Below the pieces are notes generated by a model, which did no database searches, was not told where the DNA came from, and saw nothing but the letters and a program-made list of their open reading frames with translations. The position numbers were made by a program, and so were the translations under genes. From CAXSEF01 sp964236535 (GTDB lineage Bacteria; Pseudomonadota; Alphaproteobacteria; Acetobacterales; Acetobacteraceae): a stretch of 64,000 nt of DNA. This document shows positions 48,038 through 58,750 of the stretch, in pieces. The first letter of the stretch is position 1. Each line of letters begins with the position of its first letter. The stretch lies in the NCBI GenBank assembly GCA_964236535.1, contig CAXSEF010000003.1, positions 62,001 to 126,000 of the forward strand. Reading direction: 5' to 3'.

Positions 48038-48164
48038 GAAGCCTTCTTTTTCTGAAGAAAAAGAAGCAAAAAGACTTTGCACGCTTGGCATCGAGTCCAC
48101 ACGCCGGTCAGGGACTCCACGGATGAAAGCTCTTTGATTCTTTCTTTCAAGAAAGAACCCGCTT
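48038..48164. repeat. AT-rich inverted repeat flanking the SDR gene, left copy
   Basis: Starts GAAGCCTTCTTTTTCTGAAG, continues AAAAAGAAGCAAAAAGACTT then TGCACGCTTGG, and after about 50 variable bases ends TTCTTTCTTTCAAGAAAGAA followed by CCCGCTT. Both ends contain short palindromes. The same blocks appear in reverse complement at 49060-49191. It is much more AT-rich than the rest of the window. It separates convergent gltX and the SDR gene and may terminate both. Confidence 0.75.
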
Positions 48165-48197
48165 TCTTCCTTCGCCGTTCTCGACAGCGGGCAAGCC

Positions 48198-48995
48198 TCA
48201 GCCCGGAACCGCCGCCGAGCCTGCGAGCAGTCCCCCGTCGACGTTGATCTCCGTTCCCGTGACGTAGGTCGCCTCGTCCGACGCCAGCAGCACGGCGATC
48301 GCCGCGACCTCGGCCGGCGTGCCGAACCGCCGAGGCGGCGTCTCGGCCACGAGCGCGGCGATGCGCGCCGCGCGGTCCGGCCCGCTGCCCAGCATCGGCT
48401 CCCACATCGGGGTCAGGATCGCGGCGGGATGGATCGAGTTGCAGCGGATCCGGAACCCCTGCTGCGCGCACCAGAGCGCCACCGGCTTGCTGTGGTTGCG
48501 CACGGCCGCCTTCGACGACGCATAGGCGGCGGTGCCGGGAATGCCCACCAGGCCGGACCGCGACGACACGTTGATGATCGACCCGTCGCCGACCGGCCGC
48601 GTCGCCCGGATCGCGTGCCTGCAGCCCAGGAACACGCCGTCGAGGTTCGTCTCGTGAACCGCGCGCCAGTCTTCGAGACTGGCGTTTTCCGGGTCGTGCA
48701 CGGCAGGGCCGGCCTCGAACCCCGTGACGCTCGCGTTGTTGACGAGCACGTCGAGGCGACCGCCTCGCGCCAGCACGAGGGCCATCGTGCCCACCCAGTC
48801 GGCCTCGACGCGCACGTCCAGGCGCGCCGAAGTCGCCACAGGCCCGGTTCCCGCCGCGACCCTGCCCGCGCCGGCGACATTGACATCCGTCACCCAGACC
48901 GTCGCGCCCTCCGCGGCGAACGCCTGCGCGATCACGGCCCCGATCCCGCGCGCCGCACCCGTCACGAGCGCGACCTTGCCGGTCAGCCTTCCCAC
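48198..48995 (-). CDS. Short-chain dehydrogenase/reductase
   Basis: A classical SDR of about 265 residues. The NAD(P) motif TGAARGIGAVIAQAFAAEGA, the aspartate in VWVTDVNVAGAG (favouring NAD), NNASVTGF, the catalytic Ser in INVSSRSGLVG and the YxxxK in AYASSKAAVRNHSK are all present, as is the C-terminal GTEINVDGGLLAGS. The substrate is unknown. The start is GTG 48995 (VGRLTGKVALVTG) with GGGAGG about 10 nt before it; the longer frame upstream runs into the repeat. The gene is alone on its strand and bracketed by inverted AT-rich repeats, as if it had arrived as a unit. Confidence 0.88.
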   Translation of the reverse strand: MGRLTGKVALVTGAARGIGAVIAQAFAAEGATVWVTDVNVAGAGRVAAGTGPVATSARLDVRVEADWVGTMALVLARGGRLDVLVNNASVTGFEAGPAVHDPENASLEDWRAVHETNLDGVFLGCRHAIRATRPVGDGSIINVSSRSGLVGIPGTAAYASSKAAVRNHSKPVALWCAQQGFRIRCNSIHPAAILTPMWEPMLGSGPDRAARIAALVAETPPRRFGTPAEVAAIAVLLASDEATYVTGTEINVDGGLLAGSAAVPG

Positions 48996-49059
48996 CCGAT
49001 CCGCCCTCCCACGTCCATGCAGGCCTGGAAGCCGTGACCTGTCGCAAGGCAGGCGAAGC

Positions 49060-49191
49060 AAGCGAGTTCTTTCTTGAAAGAAAGAACCAAAGAACTTTTG
49101 CCCAGGGAGAATCCTGGCCGACATGCAAGCTCGGAACCAAGCGTGCAAAGTCTTTTTGGTTCTTTTTCTTCAGAAAACGAAGACTTGCTTC
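49060..49191. repeat. AT-rich inverted repeat flanking the SDR gene, right copy
   Basis: Reverse-complement counterpart of 48038-48164. It begins AAGCGAGTTCTTTCTTGAAA then GAAAGAACCAAAGAAC and ends CCAAGCGTGCAAAGTCTTTT followed by TGGTTCTTTTTCTTCAG. The outer 41-base block differs from the left copy at only about two positions. It lies upstream of the SDR start, so any SDR promoter overlaps it. Confidence 0.75.
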
Positions 49192-49209
49192 TCTGGCTGC
49201 CGCTTTCTC

Positions 49210-49574
49210 TCACAACCTCAGATACAAAAACCGGCTGAACCCGCTCTCCTCGTATCCCCCGAACGCCTCCCCCTCCACGAACCCCCGCCCCCAATACAGC
49301 CGTAGCCGCCTTGAACCCCGCCCCCCACGCCGTCTTCAGGCTCAGCCTCCCCACCCCCTCGCCTCGCCGATCATGTGATCGAACAGCACCCCCACTCCCG
49401 TGATCGCCTCCCCTCCCACACGGTTCAAACGCTCACCGCCGGCACCATCAGCCCCGACAGGCCGAGCGCGGACACGCTCCCCGCCGGCGAACTCGCGTGC
49501 ATCCCCGCCAGGTGCAGCGCCAGCAGCCCCCGCACCGCCTCGCCCGAAAGATCGTCCCGCCCGATCGCGAACAT
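49210..49574 (-). pseudogene. GNAT N-acetyltransferase remnant
   Basis: Minus-strand frames reconstruct the two ends of a small GNAT protein. The N-terminus is MFAIGRDDLSGEAVRGLLAL, HLAGMHASSPAGSVSALGL, then SGLMVPAVSV and a stop at 49425. The C-terminus, in other frames, is GVLFDHMIGEARGWG, RLSLKTAWGAGFKAATAV and LYWGRGFVEGEAFGGYEESG plus FSRFLYLRL and a stop at 49210. At least two frameshifts and a missing central part (the acetyl-CoA-binding loop; some 35-40 codons) make it non-functional. Pattern assignment is from memory of the family, where LYxxxGF...FGxY...SxFM is typical. It lies head-to-head with cysS. Confidence 0.65.
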
Positions 49575-49625
49575 GCGCCCACCCCCGTTGCCCCCGCTCG
49601 CCGCCTGCCCCAGAAAGCGAGACCC

Positions 49626-51032
49626 ATGACCCCACTCACCCTCCACGACAGCCTCAGCCGCCGCCGCGTCCCCTTCGCGCCGATCGACCCCGCGCACGTT
49701 CGCCTCTACGTCTGCGGCCCCACCGTCTACGACCTCCCCCACCTCGGCAACGTCCGCTCCACCGTGGTCTGGGACGTCCTCGTCCGCCTGTTGCGCCACC
49801 TCCACCCACGCGTCACCTACGTGCGCAACATCACCGACGTCGACGACAAGATCACCGTCCGCGCCACGGCCTCCGGCGAACCCATCGCCACCATCACTGC
49901 GCGCACGGAACGCGACTTCGCCGCCGACATGGCCACGATCGGCAACCTGCCCCCCGACATCGAGCCCCGCGCCACCGCACACATCGCCGAGATGGTGGAC
50001 ATGACCGCGCGCCTGATCGCGGCCGGCCACGCCTACGCCGCCGCCGGCCACGTCCTGTTCTCCGTCGCGAGCTTCCCGCTCTACGGCGAGCTGTCCGGCC
50101 GTTCGCCCGACGAGCTTCTGGCCGGCGCCCGCGTCGAGGTCGCCGCCTACAAGCGCGACCCCGGCGACTTCGTGCTCTGGAAACCGAGTTCGCCCGACCT
50201 CCCCGGCTGGGACAGTCCCTGGGGACGCGGCCGCCCCGGCTGGCACATCGAATGCAGCGCCATGTCGCGCCGCTACCTCGGCGCCGACTTCGACATCCAC
50301 GCCGGCGGCGACGACCTGCTGTTTCCACACCACGAGAACGAGCGGGCGCAGAGCCTGTGCGCCTATCCCGGCAGCGGCTTCGCCCACACCTGGCTGCACA
50401 ACGGCATGATGCTGGTCGACGGCGAAAAAATGTCCAAGAGCCTGGGTAACTTCGCCACCTTGCGCGACGTGGTGGCTCGCGCCCCCGCCGAGGCGATCCG
50501 CCTCGCGATGCTTAAGTCGCACTACCGCGGCACGCTGGACTTTTCCGACCGGCTGCTCGACGAGGCGGTGCGCGAGACTGACCGCCTCTACCGCGGCATT
50601 GAGGCTGCCGGCGACACCCCGGGCACGCTGCCCGTTGCCTTCCTCGACGCCCTCTGCGACGACCTCAACATCCCGCAGGCGCTGTCCGTGCTGCACACCC
50701 TGGCCGCGGCCGGGCGGGCAGGGGACACGGCAGCCGCAGCCTCGCTGCGAACGGCGGGCCGGATGCTCGGTCTGCTTGGCAGGCAACCCGCCGCCTGGTT
50801 CCACCGCACTCTGCCGGACACCGGCGCGCCGCCGCATGGCGTGGAGGCCAGCGTGCCGGCATCCCCACCGACCGGCGCCCAGGACGCCGAGATCGAAGAG
50901 GCGATCGAGGCGCGGCTGGCGGCGCGGGCGGCAAAGGACTGGTCGGCGGCGGACACGATTCGCGACCGGCTGGCCGGGCAGGGCATCGTGCTGGAGGACA
51001 AGGCCGGCCGCACCACCTGGCGCCGCGCCTGA
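49626..51032 (+). CDS. cysS: Cysteine--tRNA ligase
   Basis: A class I synthetase of 468 residues. The N-terminus LTLHDSLSRRRVPFAPIDPA and VRLYVCGPTVYDLPHLGNVR contain a zinc cysteine and the HIGH-type motif. ITDVDDKI, RPGWHIECSAMSRRYLGADF (second zinc cysteine), GGDDLLFPHHENERAQS (zinc His) and GEKMSKSLGNF near residue 268 follow. The C-terminal helical domain (EAIEARLAARAAKDWSAADT, IRDRLAGQGIVLEDKAGRTT) is complete. Start MTPLTLHDS is standard; upstream codons lie in the GNAT remnant. Confidence 0.96.
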   Translation: MTPLTLHDSLSRRRVPFAPIDPAHVRLYVCGPTVYDLPHLGNVRSTVVWDVLVRLLRHLHPRVTYVRNITDVDDKITVRATASGEPIATITARTERDFAADMATIGNLPPDIEPRATAHIAEMVDMTARLIAAGHAYAAAGHVLFSVASFPLYGELSGRSPDELLAGARVEVAAYKRDPGDFVLWKPSSPDLPGWDSPWGRGRPGWHIECSAMSRRYLGADFDIHAGGDDLLFPHHENERAQSLCAYPGSGFAHTWLHNGMMLVDGEKMSKSLGNFATLRDVVARAPAEAIRLAMLKSHYRGTLDFSDRLLDEAVRETDRLYRGIEAAGDTPGTLPVAFLDALCDDLNIPQALSVLHTLAAAGRAGDTAAAASLRTAGRMLGLLGRQPAAWFHRTLPDTGAPPHGVEASVPASPPTGAQDAEIEEAIEARLAARAAKDWSAADTIRDRLAGQGIVLEDKAGRTTWRRA

Positions 51033-51061
51033 GCCTCGACACCGCCTTCGGACGCCGGTCC

Positions 51062-51116
51062 GCTGCCTCAGGCCCGGCGGGGTCCAGCGGCGGCGCCGCT
51101 GGACTTGCTTCCTTCG
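51062..51116. repeat. Palindromic intergenic element, copy R10 (single arm)
   Basis: CCGGCGGGGTCCAGCGGCGG followed by CGCCGCTGGACTTGCTTCC is one arm of the dispersed family, placed between cysS and the DUF305 gene. A hairpin of about 9 bp is possible. Confidence 0.55.
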
Positions 51117-51155
51117 ACCACCCGGCAACACGAAGCTCGACAAGGAAACACCAGG

Positions 51156-51566
51156 ATGCTCGCAAGAACCACACTCGCGGCGCTGCTGATCGCGGCATTG
51201 GGGCACGGCCCGGCACTGGCACAGCCCGCCGCTGCAGGCCCCGCGCTGCCGGCTCACCCGGTCGCCACGCCTGCCACCCCGCAGAGCGGCATGGCCCCGG
51301 CCACGCCCTCGACCGACGCCTACCGCCACGCGATGAGCACGATGCACGACGCGATGATGGCCGAGCCCTACACCGGCGATGCGGACCGCGACTTCGTGTC
51401 CGGCATGATACCGCACCACCAGGGTGCGATCGACATGGCTCGGGTCGAGCTGCACTACGGTCGTGACCCCGCCATGCGCCGCCTGGCGCAGGACATCATC
51501 GTGGCGCAGACCCGCGAGATCGCGCTGATGCGTCGCTGGCAGGCCGCGCAAGGCCACGCCCGATGA
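51156..51566 (+). CDS. DUF305 family exported protein
   Basis: A 136-residue protein with a signal peptide (LARTTLAALLIAALGHGPAL, cleavage near AQP), a Pro/Ala linker, and a DUF305 ferritin-like helical domain: YRHAMSTMHDAMMAEPYTGD, the hallmark FVSGMIPHHQGAIDMARVEL and QDIIVAQTREIALMRRWQ. His and Met residues in this fold suggest metal binding; members often accompany copper-handling genes, though none are adjacent here. Start at MLARTT with AAGGA upstream. It precedes the methyltransferase gene by 19 bp, so the two may be co-transcribed. Confidence 0.85.
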   Translation: MLARTTLAALLIAALGHGPALAQPAAAGPALPAHPVATPATPQSGMAPATPSTDAYRHAMSTMHDAMMAEPYTGDADRDFVSGMIPHHQGAIDMARVELHYGRDPAMRRLAQDIIVAQTREIALMRRWQAAQGHAR

Positions 51567-51585
51567 ACCTCCGTGCGGCGCCTCG

Positions 51586-52371
51586 GTGACCGGCCGCGAC
51601 GGCGGCGCCCCGCTCGCCCCCCTCGGCAATACTCCCGTGGTGCTCCTGGTGCGGCCGCAGCTCGCCGACAACATCGGCGCCGTCGCCCGCGCCATGGCCA
51701 ATGGCGGCCTGTTCGAGCTGCGTCTGGTCGCCCCTCGCGACGGCTGGCCGCAGGAGAAGGCCTGGCGCATGGCCTCCGGCGCCGATCGCATCCTCGATGC
51801 GGCGGTGGTGTTCGACAACGTCCCCTCCGCCACCGCCGACCTGCACCACGTGTTTGCGACCTGCCCGCGTCCCCGCCACGTCACGAAACCCGTGCTCACC
51901 GCCCGCGGCGGGGCCGCCGAACTGCGCGAGATCTGCGCCCGCGACCTGCGCGCCGGCGTCCTGTTCGGCCCCGAACGTGCCGGCCTCGACCGCGACGACC
52001 TCGCCTGCGCCGACACGCTGGTGCGCTACCCGCTCAACCCCGCCTTCATGTCGCTCAACCTCGCCCAGGCCGTCATGGTGATGGCCTACGAATGGTGGAG
52101 TGCGGCCGAGGAGACGCTCCCCCGCCGCCTCGACACCCACGAGAGCCGTGTCGCCACCAAGGGCGAGCTGGACCGCTTCCTTGGCCACCTGACCCGCGAG
52201 CTCGACGAATGCGGCTTCCTGCGCAACCTGCCGAAGCGGCCGGGAATGGTGCAGAACCTGCGCCACCTGTTCCAGCGCGGCGAGGTCACCGAACAGGAGC
52301 TGCGCACGCTGCACGGCGTGGTCACCGAACTGGCGCTCGGCCGCAGCATGCGCGGCCGCGTGGAGGAGTAG
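51586..52371 (+). CDS. trmJ: SpoU-family RNA methyltransferase, TrmJ-like
   Basis: A SPOUT-class 2'-O-ribose methyltransferase of 261 residues. Motif 1 is RPQLADNIGAVARAMANGGL, motif 2 GVLFGPERAGLDRDDL, and motif 3 NPAFMSLNLAQAVMVMAYEW. The C-terminal extension (DRFLGHLTRELDECGFLRNL, MVQNLRHLFQR) is typical of TrmJ, which acts on tRNA position 32. The assignment of that position is by family and not proven. The start is GTG 51586, since no ATG fits the conserved N-terminus better. Confidence 0.88.
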   Translation: MTGRDGGAPLAPLGNTPVVLLVRPQLADNIGAVARAMANGGLFELRLVAPRDGWPQEKAWRMASGADRILDAAVVFDNVPSATADLHHVFATCPRPRHVTKPVLTARGGAAELREICARDLRAGVLFGPERAGLDRDDLACADTLVRYPLNPAFMSLNLAQAVMVMAYEWWSAAEETLPRRLDTHESRVATKGELDRFLGHLTRELDECGFLRNLPKRPGMVQNLRHLFQRGEVTEQELRTLHGVVTELALGRSMRGRVEE

Positions 52372-52426
52372 GGCCCGGTATCGGCACCACGCGCCAAAGT
52401 GTGCCAAAAAGACGTTCATGGGCGGG

Positions 52427-52987
52427 TCAGGGCCTCAGGCCCCAGCGGGTCCAGGGCAGAGCCCTGGCCTTGACTTCCCCCCCCTTGAGCCAGACCGGCA
52501 GCCCCGCCGCAACGAAAGCAACCCGCCCGGCCTGCGCCGCGACCCGCTGGTTCAGCACGCCCGCCGCGTCGCGGAACGCCCGCGCCAGCGGGTTGTCCGG
52601 CACGATACCCAGCCCGACCTCGTTCGCCACCACCACGGTCGGCGCCCCGCGCTCCGCGAGCGCGTGCAGCAACGCATCGCCTGCCGCGTCGAGGTCGCGC
52701 CCCGCCAGCAGCAGGTTGCTCAGCCACAGGGTCAGGCAGTCGACCAGCACCGGCGCGCCCGGATGCGCCGCCAGCGCGGCCGCGAGGTCGAGCGGCGCCT
52801 CGATCGTGACCCAGCCCGCCTCCCGCCGCGCGACGTGGCCCGCGACACGCTCCCGCATCTCGTCGTCGAATGCCTGCGCCGTCGCGACATACACCCATGG
52901 CGGCGCTCCCCTGGCAACCAGCGCCTCGGCGAGCCGGCTCTTGCCGGAGCGCGCGCCGCCCAGCACCAGCGTCAGGTCGGAAGCCAT
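52427..52987 (-). CDS. cobU: Adenosylcobinamide kinase/guanylyltransferase
   Basis: CobU/CobP phosphorylates adenosylcobinamide and transfers GMP to it in the nucleotide-loop assembly of cobalamin. The 186 residues include the P-loop LVLGGARSGKSRLAEALVAR, the VYVATAQAFDDEMRERVAGH and HVARREAGWVTIEAPLDL blocks, VLVDCLTLWLSNLLL, and VVVANEVGLGIVPDNPLARA. The family usually ends soon after GLPVWLKG; here it continues for about 18 residues (GEVKARALPWTRWGLRP) that come from repeat R11. It is transcribed away from the riboswitch. Confidence 0.93.
   Translation of the reverse strand: MASDLTLVLGGARSGKSRLAEALVARGAPPWVYVATAQAFDDEMRERVAGHVARREAGWVTIEAPLDLAAALAAHPGAPVLVDCLTLWLSNLLLAGRDLDAAGDALLHALAERGAPTVVVANEVGLGIVPDNPLARAFRDAAGVLNQRVAAQAGRVAFVAAGLPVWLKGGEVKARALPWTRWGLRP
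52428..52474. repeat. Palindromic intergenic element, copy R11 (overlaps cobU end)
   Basis: GGGCCTCAGGCCCCAGCGGG plus TCCAGGGCAGAGCCCTGGCC and TTG form one arm of the family. On the minus strand it encodes the last 15 or so residues and stop of CobU. It lies between the convergent trmJ-like gene and cobU. Confidence 0.65.
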
Positions 52988-53013
52988 GGGCGAGCCTCCA
53001 GCAGTCGAGGCAG

Positions 53014-53169
53014 AAAGCAAGGCCGGGCTCTGCCCAGACCCGCCAAAGGCCGGCGGCCTTCGGAAACCATTCTATAGGGAACACGGCACCTCACCCACCG
53101 CCGCTGCCGCAACATGTGTGGGTCTGGGGGCTCAGCCCCCAGCGGGTCCGGGCGGAGCCCGGTCTTGGC
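53014..53169. repeat. Palindromic intergenic element, copy R12
   Basis: Left arm AAGCAAGGCCGGGCTCTGCC plus CAGACCCGCCAAAGGCCGGC, and right arm GTCTGGGGGCTCAGCCCCCA plus GCGGGTCCGGGCGGAGCCCG and GTCTTGGC. It lies between the divergent cobU gene and the riboswitch-led operon, so promoters for both must flank or overlap it. Confidence 0.75.
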
Positions 53170-53226
53170 TGTCCTCACGCCCCCGAAGTTGACTCCCCTC
53201 GTCGCCAGGACCTAGACCATCCTCGA

Positions 53227-53403
53227 TGGTTCCCCTCGAAAGGGGGGATGAAAAGGGAATGCGGTGGGCCGGTTGGTCCGCAAGCCGCAGCTGCCCCCGC
53301 AACTGTGAGCGGAAAGTGACCCGTCTAGATGCCACTGGCCCGAGAGCGGGGCCGGGAAGGAGGGCGGGTCGCGATTGATCCGCGAGCCAGGAGACCTGCC
53401 ATC
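53227..53403 (+). promoter_or_regulatory. Cobalamin (B12) riboswitch
   Basis: The sequence shows the ordered conserved blocks of the AdoCbl riboswitch: ATGGTTCCCCTCGAAAGGGG, GATGAAAAGGGAATGCGG, GCCGCAGCTGCCCCCGCAAC followed by TGTGAGCGG, GCCACTGG near 53332, GGGAAGG near 53356, and the B12-box GAGCCAGGAGACCTGCC ending near 53401. It is on the plus strand about 200 bp before the DUF1636 gene and probably controls the DUF1636-cobW-cobN-cobG-cobH run. Regulation could be translational or by termination; no clear U-tract terminator follows, and 53404-53605 shows no gene. Confidence 0.95.
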
Positions 53404-53605
53404 AAGGGAGCGCGCGGCGCAAGCCGTCCGTCACCCGACTGATCGTGTCTCCGGGCGGGGTGCCCCGGTGGCCTCGGCGTACCGGCCCCGGCCGCGCCGC
53501 CGGTCCCGCGGGTGCCAAACACCCCGGACGATCGCACCTCCGTGCGCGCACGCTGCGCGGCCTGGCCGAACCGCACGGGCGGCCGGCCGATTCCCGGGGT
53601 TGCGA

Positions 53606-54085
53606 ATGGCCGAGACCATCCTCCACGTCTGCACCACCTGCCGCGCCGGCCGTGACCTCCGCCCGGGCGACTCGCCGCTGGGCCAGGTCCTGCACGGGGC
53701 CACCGTCGCCCTGCTCGCCGCCCGTCTCGATGTGCCCCAGGCGACGGGTTCCGGACCGACCGGGCCGGCGGCCGCGGCAATCGAGCTGCGCGAGACCAGC
53801 TGCCTCGCCAACTGCGAGCGCGGCTGTTCGGCCGTGCTGTCGATGCGCGGCAAGTGGACCTACCTGCTGGGGGGGCTGCATCCGGCGCTCGCGTCCGACC
53901 TGCTCGACTACGCCGCCGCCTACGCGGCTTCATCCAATGGCACGGTGATGCCCTCACGTCGCGCCGCCTCGCTGCGCAGCGTCGTCGTCGGCCGCGTCCC
54001 GCCGCCCGACGACCTGACGACCCCAGCCCCGGCCCCGATCCCAGGCTCGATCCCGGTCCCCGCTGCAGCCGAGCGCGCCGCATGA
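53606..54085 (+). CDS. DUF1636 cysteine-containing (ferredoxin-like) protein
   Basis: A 159-residue protein of the DUF1636 family, predicted to bind metal or a [2Fe-2S] cluster. The cysteines are in LHVCTTCRAGRDLRPGDS and in RETSCLANCERGCSAVLSMR, followed by WTYLLGGLHPALASDLLDYA. The last 60 residues are a Pro/Ala-rich tail. It is the first gene after the B12 riboswitch and overlaps cobW by 4 bp, so a role in cobalt delivery or cobalamin assembly is likely by context. The exact function is unknown. ATG 53606 begins the conserved domain. Confidence 0.85.
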   Translation: MAETILHVCTTCRAGRDLRPGDSPLGQVLHGATVALLAARLDVPQATGSGPTGPAAAAIELRETSCLANCERGCSAVLSMRGKWTYLLGGLHPALASDLLDYAAAYAASSNGTVMPSRRAASLRSVVVGRVPPPDDLTTPAPAPIPGSIPVPAAAERAA

Positions 54086-55173
54086 ACAGACCGGCCGCGA
54101 CTCCAGCCCTGCCGGCCTTGCGCCCCCGGGTTCCCGCCACGATCCTCACCGGCTTCCTTGGCGCCGGAAAGACCACGCTGCTGCGCCACATCCTCGGCCA
54201 GGTGCAGGGCCGGCGCATCGCGGTGATCGTCAACGAGTTCGGCAGCCTGGGCATCGACGGCGAGACGCTGCGCGCCTGCGGCATCGCCGGCTGCGACGAG
54301 ACCAGCATCGTCGAGCTGGCCAACGGCTGCCTGTGCTGCACCGTTGCCGAGGATTTTATCCCCGCGATGGTCGCGCTGCTCGACCAGCACCGCCCCCCGG
54401 AACACATCCTGATCGAGACCTCCGGCCTCGCCATCCCCAAGCCGCTGCTGCGCGCCTTCGCCTGGCCCGCGGTACGCGACCGGGTGACGGTGGACGGCGT
54501 GATCACCGTTGTGGACGCGCCCGCCGCTGCCGCCGGCCGCTTTGCCGACGACCCCGCCGCGGTCGCCGCACAGCGCGCCGCCGACCCCGGCATCGACCAC
54601 GACAACCCGCTGGCAGAAGTCTACGAGGACCAGCTGCACGCCGCCGACCTCGTCGTGCTGAACAAGGCCGACTTGCTCAACCCCGCTGCCCTGGACCGCC
54701 TGCGCGCCGAGACCGCGGCCAGCATCGGCCGAGCCGTCGGCATCGTCGCCGCGAGCGAGGGCCGGGTCGACCCGGCGGTCCTGCTCGGCCTTGCTGCAGC
54801 GGCGGAGGACGATCTCGATGCCCGCCCGTCGCATCATGACGCCTCGGACGGCGCGCACGAGCACGACGACTTCGAGAGCTTTGTGGTCGAGCTGCCCGAG
54901 GCCACCTCGCCGGAGCCGTTGCTGCACCGCCTGGCGGCGGTTGCAGCCGCGCACGACGTGCTGCGCATCAAGGGCTTCGTGCCCGTCGCCAACCGGCCGA
55001 TGCGGCTCGCGGTGCAGGGCGTTGGCAGCCGCTTCCGCCATGAATTCGACCGTGCCTGGCGCGCCCACGAACCCCGCATCGGCCGTCTGGTGGTGATCGG
55101 CCGCGCCGGCCTCGACCGTGCCGCCATCGCCGCAATGCTCGCCGCCGCGCCGCCGCCGCAGCCGGGAGCCTGA
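54082..55173 (+). CDS. cobW: CobW GTPase, cobalt chaperone-like
   Basis: A G3E-family GTPase of 363 residues. P-loop ILTGFLGAGKTTLLRHIL, metal motif ELANGCLCCTVAEDF (CxCC), Walker B region ILIETSGLAIPKP, base-recognition LVVLNKADLLNP, and the CobW C-terminal domain (LRIKGFVPVANRPMRLAVQG). Before that domain lies a His/Asp-rich stretch (PSHHDASDGAHEHDDFESF) that may hold metal. It is thought to supply Co(II) to the CobNST chelatase. It is translationally coupled to the DUF1636 gene and lies 4 bp before cobN. Confidence 0.95.
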   Translation: MNRPAATPALPALRPRVPATILTGFLGAGKTTLLRHILGQVQGRRIAVIVNEFGSLGIDGETLRACGIAGCDETSIVELANGCLCCTVAEDFIPAMVALLDQHRPPEHILIETSGLAIPKPLLRAFAWPAVRDRVTVDGVITVVDAPAAAAGRFADDPAAVAAQRAADPGIDHDNPLAEVYEDQLHAADLVVLNKADLLNPAALDRLRAETAASIGRAVGIVAASEGRVDPAVLLGLAAAAEDDLDARPSHHDASDGAHEHDDFESFVVELPEATSPEPLLHRLAAVAAAHDVLRIKGFVPVANRPMRLAVQGVGSRFRHEFDRAWRAHEPRIGRLVVIGRAGLDRAAIAAMLAAAPPPQPGA

Positions 55174-55177
55174 ATCC

Positions 55178-58746
<3,569 letters not shown>

Positions 58747-58750
<4 letters not shown>

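Noticed and set aside
48038..48164. AT-rich hairpins as a CRISPR-like repeat
   Set aside because: Only two copies, inverted and 0.9 kb apart, with no spacer array.
49425..52016. Minus-strand open frame of 863 codons
   Set aside because: Antisense to cysS, the DUF305 gene and the TrmJ-like gene. Only its last ~50 codons match a protein (the GNAT remnant), which has its own start at 49574.
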